Shown: positions 38,959 through 43,623 of the stretch, piece by piece
Layout: each line of letters starts with the position of its first letter
How positions within the stretch are numbered: position 1 is the stretch's first letter
Assembly (NCBI GenBank): GCA_902606505.1
Contig: CACLGU010000008.1
Span: 1 to 43,623 of the forward strand
DNA length: 43,623 nt
Direction: 5' to 3'
Origin: an uncultured Prochlorococcus sp.
GTDB taxonomy: Bacteria > Cyanobacteriota > Cyanobacteriia > PCC-6307 > Cyanobiaceae
Notes under the pieces: generated by a model
Told to the model about the DNA's origin: nothing
Databases searched by the model: none
What the model saw: only the letters and a program-made list of their open reading frames with translations
Position numbers and translations under genes: made by a program

Positions 38959-39234
38959 TTATTCCTTTGATATTAAAATAAGTTGGTCAGGATCATAATT
39001 AGAAATCCAACTTAGTATTTTTTCTTCCTCTTCTAAAGTTCTAGTGCATGCAAAACCATATTTAGCTCTTACTTTTTCGGAAGCCTTATGCAAAGCTTGA
39101 ATAGCAAGAGACTTAAAATCTGAAATCTTTAAAGAATCTCCAGGTTTTAAATATTCAAGAATTACCGTAGAGGGAGAATATAGAGATTTTTTTTTACCAT
39201 CTGGTAAATTTAATTGAAAATTAATTTCAGGCAT
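38959..39234 (-). CDS. MSMEG_0570 family nitrogen starvation response protein
   Basis: A 91-aa protein. MPEINFQLNLPDGKKKSLYS, VILEYLKPGDSLKISDF and KASEKVRAKYGFACTRTLEE match the small MSMEG_0570 family found in nitrilase (Nit1C) clusters. Its biochemical role is unknown. It is the last recognised cluster gene, followed by the 49-aa gene. Confidence 0.88.
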   Translation of the reverse strand: MPEINFQLNLPDGKKKSLYSPSTVILEYLKPGDSLKISDFKSLAIQALHKASEKVRAKYGFACTRTLEEEEKILSWISNYDPDQLILISKE

Positions 39235-39292
39235 TTTTTTAGTATCCTTTGTTTTTTATGTAAAAATTTTAATTGATTGGAGCATTATTGAT

Positions 39293-40270
39293 TTAATTTA
39301 CATGAGTAAATCCAGTGAGAGGAGTATCCTCTTCCCAAAGTAATTCTGCTCCATTTGAATTTTTGATATAAACACTGCTATTACCATTTTCAAAGTTGCC
39401 GACATGACAGCAAATAAGCTCATCATATGGTCTTAAAGCATCCTTTAAAAAATTAGCTTTATCTGGTTTGATAGCACAAAGAAAACCATAGCTTGGGAAA
39501 CATGTAAGCCAGTCAAATTCTGGTATTCCTTTAGGGCGTTCAATTTTCTCAATATCAATTACAATTTTTTTCCCAGCAGATTCAGCAAACATAACTGCAG
39601 TGCCTGTGATACCTCCCATGCTAATGTCTTTGGCTGCGTGAATAATATTTTTTTTTGCAAGAAAGGGTATCAATGAAAAATGTTTTTTAAGTAAAGTTGC
39701 CGAGGCTTTTGTAGCCGCATCCCAGAACGGATAATCTTTAAAAAAATATCCATCTTTATTCGCTATTATCCATAATTCATCTCCAGAATCTGCGAACCTT
39801 GAAGAAAGAATAGGACCTTCTATAAGTCCAAGAATTGATACAGATAAAGCAAAATATGGACTTTTTTGATTTGAGTGACCACCTACCATTGGGACATTAA
39901 ATTTTTCACAGGCAAAACTCATACCAGAAAGAATTTTATTGTGTTTTTCTAAATCATTTTCACTCCAAATACTATTTACTAAAGCGATTGGCTTCCCTCC
40001 CATTGCAGTGATGTCACTGATATTAACTAATACGCTGCTCCAACCTGCGAACCACGGTTCCCTTTCTACTAAGATTGGACTAATTCCTTCACTCGCCATT
40101 AATAACAAGCCTGATTGTTGTGGAATTACTGCTGCATCATCTCCAAGCATTGCAGATTTACCAAGTTCGCTGAACGGGCTATGTGAGAAAGTTTTTGCAG
40201 CACTTTGAATATCTTTTTTAGATTCAATACCACTATGTGTTTGCAATTTTTTGATAAGTTTATCTAACAT
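39293..40270 (-). CDS. AIR synthase-like protein (Sll0787 family)
   Basis: A 325-aa protein of the PurM/SelD/HypE/ThiL fold. MLGDDAAVIPQQSGLLLMAS (metal/ATP Asp pair), GWSSVLVNISDITAMGGKPI and VGGHSNQKSPYFALSVSILG show the ATP-binding N-terminal domain; AAKDISMGGITGTAVMFAES lies in the C-terminal domain. It is a cluster-specific paralogue and not purM itself. ATP-dependent activation of a small molecule is inferred. 9 bp after the GNAT gene. Confidence 0.87.
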   Translation of the reverse strand: MLDKLIKKLQTHSGIESKKDIQSAAKTFSHSPFSELGKSAMLGDDAAVIPQQSGLLLMASEGISPILVEREPWFAGWSSVLVNISDITAMGGKPIALVNSIWSENDLEKHNKILSGMSFACEKFNVPMVGGHSNQKSPYFALSVSILGLIEGPILSSRFADSGDELWIIANKDGYFFKDYPFWDAATKASATLLKKHFSLIPFLAKKNIIHAAKDISMGGITGTAVMFAESAGKKIVIDIEKIERPKGIPEFDWLTCFPSYGFLCAIKPDKANFLKDALRPYDELICCHVGNFENGNSSVYIKNSNGAELLWEEDTPLTGFTHVN

Positions 40271-40279
40271 TTTATGTGG

Positions 40280-40918
40280 TCACTTTTTCACTAAATACCA
40301 GCCTGGTCTGCTTAATTTTGAAGACTTGTAATAATTTAAGTCAGCTTCCATTAGGTGATGTTTTATTCCCTTGATTTCTATTTGTTTAATTGATTTCCAT
40401 TTGAGGCGTCTAAAAAAACTCACATTTTGGATCTGAACGGTTGCTAAAAATTGATCACAACCCCATCCATTTGCTGTAGTTACTGCTTTCCAGATCAATC
40501 CTTTTCCTATTTGATTGAATTTACGGAAAACAGGATCAACACCTAGTCTCCCCCCATACCATTGTCTTTTTTCTGTTTCGTAAATTCTCACTACGCCAAC
40601 GACTCTCTCTTTAGTGCCATATCCAGAATTCAATGAAACTATTGGGTATGCATCTTGATCAATTTCATCAATGTCAGATTCAGCAAAAATATTCTGTTCT
40701 TCGCAAAATATTCTCTTTCGTAATTCCCAGTAATCTTTGATAAGGGGAGAATCATCTTCAAGCAAATGAAACGAAAAGTTTTCTGAATTTGAACTTGGAG
40801 ATATCATAAAATCTTCTTCTTCAATTCCAATGCCTGATCTTACGGAGGGTGTGAAATAGTAAGGCGCAGAGCTAAAGCTTCTGCCGATATCCTCACTTGA
40901 GGGGTCAATAAAAAACAT
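40280..40918 (-). CDS. GNAT N-acetyltransferase (MSMEG_0567/Sll0786 family)
   Basis: A 212-aa protein. After a variable N-terminus of about 50 residues comes a GNAT domain: DYWELRKRIFCEEQNIFAES, VVGVVRIYETEKRQWYGG, RLGVDPVFRKFNQIGKGLIW (acetyl-CoA loop) and FLATVQIQNVSFFRRLKWKS. In some relatives it is fused to the AIR synthase-like domain that is a separate adjacent gene here. Substrate unknown. 5 bp after the radical SAM gene. Confidence 0.88.
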   Translation of the reverse strand: MFFIDPSSEDIGRSFSSAPYYFTPSVRSGIGIEEEDFMISPSSNSENFSFHLLEDDSPLIKDYWELRKRIFCEEQNIFAESDIDEIDQDAYPIVSLNSGYGTKERVVGVVRIYETEKRQWYGGRLGVDPVFRKFNQIGKGLIWKAVTTANGWGCDQFLATVQIQNVSFFRRLKWKSIKQIEIKGIKHHLMEADLNYYKSSKLSRPGWYLVKK

Positions 40919-40923
40919 AATAT

Positions 40924-42012
40924 TTAACTCTCAAATAGTGATAAAGCTGAGCAGGCACCGCATTTGGCACAACCAGCGGACATTTCATCAGATTTTATGT
41001 TGCCTTCATTTAGTAATTGCGAGACTGATTGATAAATGTCAATCATGAAATCAGTGCTTGGGGAGGGGTGATGTTCCAGAGGCGTTCCTGCTATTGGCAC
41101 AAATGGAACTATGAAAGGATAAACTCCTATAGATATCAATTTTTTACTGCAATTTATTAGGGATTCTTTGCTATCCCCTAGTCCAGCTAATAAATATGTA
41201 GAAACTTCTCCTCTGCCGAACACTGAGACACTTTCTTCGAAAGCTTTATAGTATCTTTCAAGAGAAATTTCAGATTTGCCTGGAAGAATTTTTTTTCTTA
41301 TCTTCTCCTCCACAACCTCTAAATGCATACCTAAACTATCAACGCCTGAGTCTTTCATTTTTCTAAACCAAATTGGATTATCAGGCGGTTCGCATTGACC
41401 TTGGATTGGAATATCAACTTTAGCCTTAACAGCCTTTGCTGCTTCTGCCATTATTCTTGCTCCCCTATCACTACTGTTTGGGGTCCCTGTTGTCATTACT
41501 AATTGCTTTATTCCATCAAGTCTTACAGCTGCTTCTGCAACTTCAGCTATTTGATCTGGAGTTTTTCTTACGATGGTTTGTTCGTTTTCCAAAGATTGCT
41601 CTATTGCACAAAACTGGCAAGATTCTTCTCTATGTTTGAAACGAATACATTTTTGAAGAATAGTTGTTGCTAATACATCCTTGCTATGAAGAAGAGCAAT
41701 CGACTTATAAGGTATACCATCTTTTGTTTTTAAAGAATAAAAACTTGGTTCTTTTGTGGTCGATAATTCCTTGATATTTGAATCTTCACTATTTTGGAGA
41801 ATAAATTGTCCGTCAGGCTCCTCTGAAAGTTGATAATTAGATTTTTTAGATACGTGATTATAAACTGGAACCATTACAGTCTTCCCTTTAATTGTTAAAG
41901 CTCTATGATCTGATGGACCAGCGCCTCCTTTTCTACCCCTGTTGCCCTTTTTAGGCGTGGAACTTATCCCATTAACTTGTAACTCAGTAATAATTTTGCC
42001 TAGTTCAGACAT
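40924..42012 (-). CDS. Radical SAM protein (MSMEG_0568/Sll0785 family)
   Basis: A 362-aa protein. Cluster ligands appear in KCIRFKHREESCQFCAIEQS, i.e. C-X9-C-X2-C in place of C-X3-C-X2-C, followed by QLVMTTGTPNSSDRGARIM and a biotin synthase-like barrel with GMHLEVVEEKIRKKILPG and STYLLAGLGDSKESL. The C-terminus SAGCAKCGACSALSLFES has a further C-X2-C-X2-C that could bind a second Fe-S cluster. The first 40 residues are basic. Overlaps the nitrilase gene by 8 bp. Confidence 0.9.
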   Translation of the reverse strand: MSELGKIITELQVNGISSTPKKGNRGRKGGAGPSDHRALTIKGKTVMVPVYNHVSKKSNYQLSEEPDGQFILQNSEDSNIKELSTTKEPSFYSLKTKDGIPYKSIALLHSKDVLATTILQKCIRFKHREESCQFCAIEQSLENEQTIVRKTPDQIAEVAEAAVRLDGIKQLVMTTGTPNSSDRGARIMAEAAKAVKAKVDIPIQGQCEPPDNPIWFRKMKDSGVDSLGMHLEVVEEKIRKKILPGKSEISLERYYKAFEESVSVFGRGEVSTYLLAGLGDSKESLINCSKKLISIGVYPFIVPFVPIAGTPLEHHPSPSTDFMIDIYQSVSQLLNEGNIKSDEMSAGCAKCGACSALSLFES

Positions 42013-42997
42013 GATTGATTTCCTCTAAATAGTCTTTTGTAGTTAGATCTTTTGGTATGAAATCTTTTCCATTTGATATCTCAAATACCTTGTTGGGGGA
42101 TGTATTTAGTTTTAGAGAAAGAAGATCTGGACGACTGTAGTGACCAACACTATCCATCATTCTTTTCCTTTTTGTAATAAGCGATAAATTAATTTCTGCT
42201 ATGGCTAATCCTTCTCCTTCATCAAGTGGTCCTGCCAAATACTTACCTTCTGGACTGATAATTGCTGTGTGACATCCTCCCTGAAATGCTTTATGAAGAT
42301 TGGTTTCGGACGTTATTTTTTTATAATCTTCTGGATCTAGCCAACCTGTTGAGCAAATGACAAAACAGCCTGCTTCTAAAGCGTGATGTCTCATTGTGAC
42401 TGCAGTTTGCTCGGTAAATATTGGACCAACTAATGAACCTGGAAATTGAGCACAATGTATTTGTTCCCCTTTAGCCATAAGGGCAAATCTAGCTAAAGGG
42501 TTATAGTGCTCCCAACAAGCCAAAGATCCTATCTTGCCAAGTTGAGTATCTACAACTTCTAAACCAGAACCATCTCCTTGACCCCAAATCATTCTTTCGT
42601 GAAAAGTAGGAGTTATTTTTCTTCTTTTTAGAACAATTTCACCTTTTTCGTTGAAAAGAATTTGAGTATTGTACAAACTTCCACCATCAAGTTCATTAAC
42701 TCCTAAAAGAACTTGGATGTTATATTTTTTAGCTGATTTCCCAACTATTTCTGTAACTGGACCCGGGACTTCTACTGCTTGCTCATATAGCTTCATATGA
42801 GATTTACCCATGAGAACTGGCGGCTCAACAAATGAAAAATATGGGTAGTAAGGAAGGAATGTTTCGGGAAAGACTATCAATTTTACATTTTTTGTAGCTG
42901 CTTCTTGAATCTTTAAAAGGACTTTATTCAATGATTCATTTAAGTCAAAGAGTACAGGTCTAACTTGAGCAGCAGCTACTTTAAATGTTTTAGTCAT
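42005..42997 (-). CDS. Nitrilase, Nit1C cluster type
   Basis: A 330-aa carbon-nitrogen hydrolase. The catalytic Glu-Lys-Cys triad is visible in LIVFPETFLPYYPYFSFV, LKRRKITPTFHERMIWGQ and GSLACWEHYNPLARFALM. The full-length nitrilase pattern, including CWEHYNPL, distinguishes it from amidases. It hydrolyses a nitrile to the acid (or amide), but the natural substrate is not known from sequence. Second gene of the cluster, 18 bp after the Sll0783 family gene. Confidence 0.94.
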   Translation of the reverse strand: MTKTFKVAAAQVRPVLFDLNESLNKVLLKIQEAATKNVKLIVFPETFLPYYPYFSFVEPPVLMGKSHMKLYEQAVEVPGPVTEIVGKSAKKYNIQVLLGVNELDGGSLYNTQILFNEKGEIVLKRRKITPTFHERMIWGQGDGSGLEVVDTQLGKIGSLACWEHYNPLARFALMAKGEQIHCAQFPGSLVGPIFTEQTAVTMRHHALEAGCFVICSTGWLDPEDYKKITSETNLHKAFQGGCHTAIISPEGKYLAGPLDEGEGLAIAEINLSLITKRKRMMDSVGHYSRPDLLSLKLNTSPNKVFEISNGKDFIPKDLTTKDYLEEINHV

Positions 42998-43015
42998 TTT
43001 CTTAGAGCTTATGTC

Positions 43016-43498
43016 TTACAGAGTCCAAGTATCCAAAATAAATGCTCCTTCTTTGCGATGCATTAACACGATATCGAGAACATCTAAAGGACTTATTGGT
43101 TTTATCCCTGGAGTAAGAGCTCCTTCCCCATGCCCGTACAAAGCTTGTAACGCAAATCGACAAGCATAAACCTTACCGCCTTGACCCATAAATTTTTCTA
43201 AGCGAGCATTAAAATTTAAATGACCATCAAATGCTGCATCTCCAAGCTTTGGAAAGCCTCTTTGTAGTCCTAGAGTTACTCCTGGACCATATAGCAATAT
43301 TGAAGTTTCAAAACCCTTATTTATAAGACGACTAGCTTGTAAAAGATTAACAAGACCAATAGACCCCTCAAAAGCAACAGTATGAAAAGTTAGTAAGGCT
43401 TTCTCACTTGGTTCGGCTTTAACATCTGGGAATACTTTTTCTTCATAATCAACTAAGAATTCTCCAGGCTGATTAGCGGGACGAGTTACAGATGGCAT
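43016..43498 (-). CDS. MSMEG_0572/Sll0783 family nitrogen starvation response protein
   Basis: A 160-aa protein. [60 protein letters not shown] and the late Cys in [18 protein letters not shown] suggest a DsrE-like fold. The Synechocystis homologue is induced by nitrogen starvation and needed for PHB accumulation. It leads the cluster; an NtcA-like site lies 55 bp upstream. Confidence 0.9.
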   Translation of the reverse strand: MPSVTRPANQPGEFLVDYEEKVFPDVKAEPSEKALLTFHTVAFEGSIGLVNLLQASRLINKGFETSILLYGPGVTLGLQRGFPKLGDAAFDGHLNFNARLEKFMGQGGKVYACRFALQALYGHGEGALTPGIKPISPLDVLDIVLMHRKEGAFILDTWTL

Positions 43499-43552
43499 GA
43501 AATTTTTTTAAAAAACTTTTGATATTTTCTGATTTGATTTCCCAAAAAGAAT

Positions 43553-43566
43553 GTAACCGATATCAC
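43553..43566 (-). promoter_or_regulatory. NtcA-like site ahead of the nitrilase cluster
   Basis: Minus strand GTGATATCGGTTAC: GTG-N8-TAC against GTA-N8-TAC (5 of 6). It is 55 bp before the first gene. The -10 box at the expected spacing is weak (AATATC, a few bases further than usual). Confidence 0.42.
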
Positions 43567-43623
43567 TAAATTGATTAACTTAAGATTTCAGATCAAAAAA
43601 ACTTTTTAGTGAGTTTTATAACA

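Overview
The window looks like chromosomal DNA from a high-light-adapted Prochlorococcus. The evidence is the very low G+C, tightly packed genes with overlapping or abutting ends, cyanobacterial or plastid-type gene sets (split ATP synthase operon with b and b' subunits, Ycf65/PSRP-3, DUF1818, DUF2811, DUF3326, Ccs1/CcdA) and a cluster of very short high-light-inducible (hli) genes. The call rests on protein recognition by eye; no database search was possible and no strain is claimed.

Layout. 1-8 kb: fumC (cut by the window edge), purB, a TlyA-type rRNA methyltransferase, glnB (PII) behind a small gene with an NtcA-like site, queF, the cytochrome c maturation pair ccs1/ccdA, and ftsW. 8-15.5 kb: the plus-strand ATP synthase operon (atp1, a, c, b', b, delta, alpha, gamma), followed closely by a [2Fe-2S] ferredoxin, a 63-aa protein and a DUF3326 protein. 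15.5-20 kb: a minus-strand operon of a DUF21/CBS membrane protein, an Era-like GTPase, nadD and nadE. 20-31.3 kb: pepP, two small proteins including PSRP-3, the separate beta/epsilon operon, groES-groEL behind a K-box, secG, gpmI, pyrR, an Hsp70-like protein, rpoZ and a DUF1818 gene. 31.3-31.6 kb: a gene-poor spacer with two perfect inverted cyanobacterial DnaA boxes and weaker ones. 31.6-34.9 kb: DUF2811, an EVE-domain gene, and a plus-strand operon of a CobW-like P-loop protein and two metallophosphoesterase-fold proteins, the second apparently catalytically degenerate.

34.8-38.9 kb is the accessory part. A direct repeat of about 0.4-0.5 kb appears twice (34801-35272 and 38085-38919, the second copy split by about 0.35 kb of extra DNA). 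Each copy holds the 3' end of the phosphoesterase-like gene, an antisense relic of the first codons of the EVE gene, a conserved noncoding stretch and a 49-aa gene absent from the ORF track. Between the copies lie three hli genes, several tiny genes, an IscA-like protein and paired leader/terminator elements; inside the second copy is a candidate small RNA. The arrangement looks like a small hli island built by duplication and still able in principle to recombine between its repeats.

38.9-43.5 kb: a minus-strand nitrilase cluster of the Nit1C type (Sll0783 family protein, nitrilase, radical SAM protein, GNAT, AIR-synthase-like protein, MSMEG_0570 family protein) preceded by an NtcA-like site. 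It ends next to the second repeat copy, and no flavoprotein partner is present in the window.
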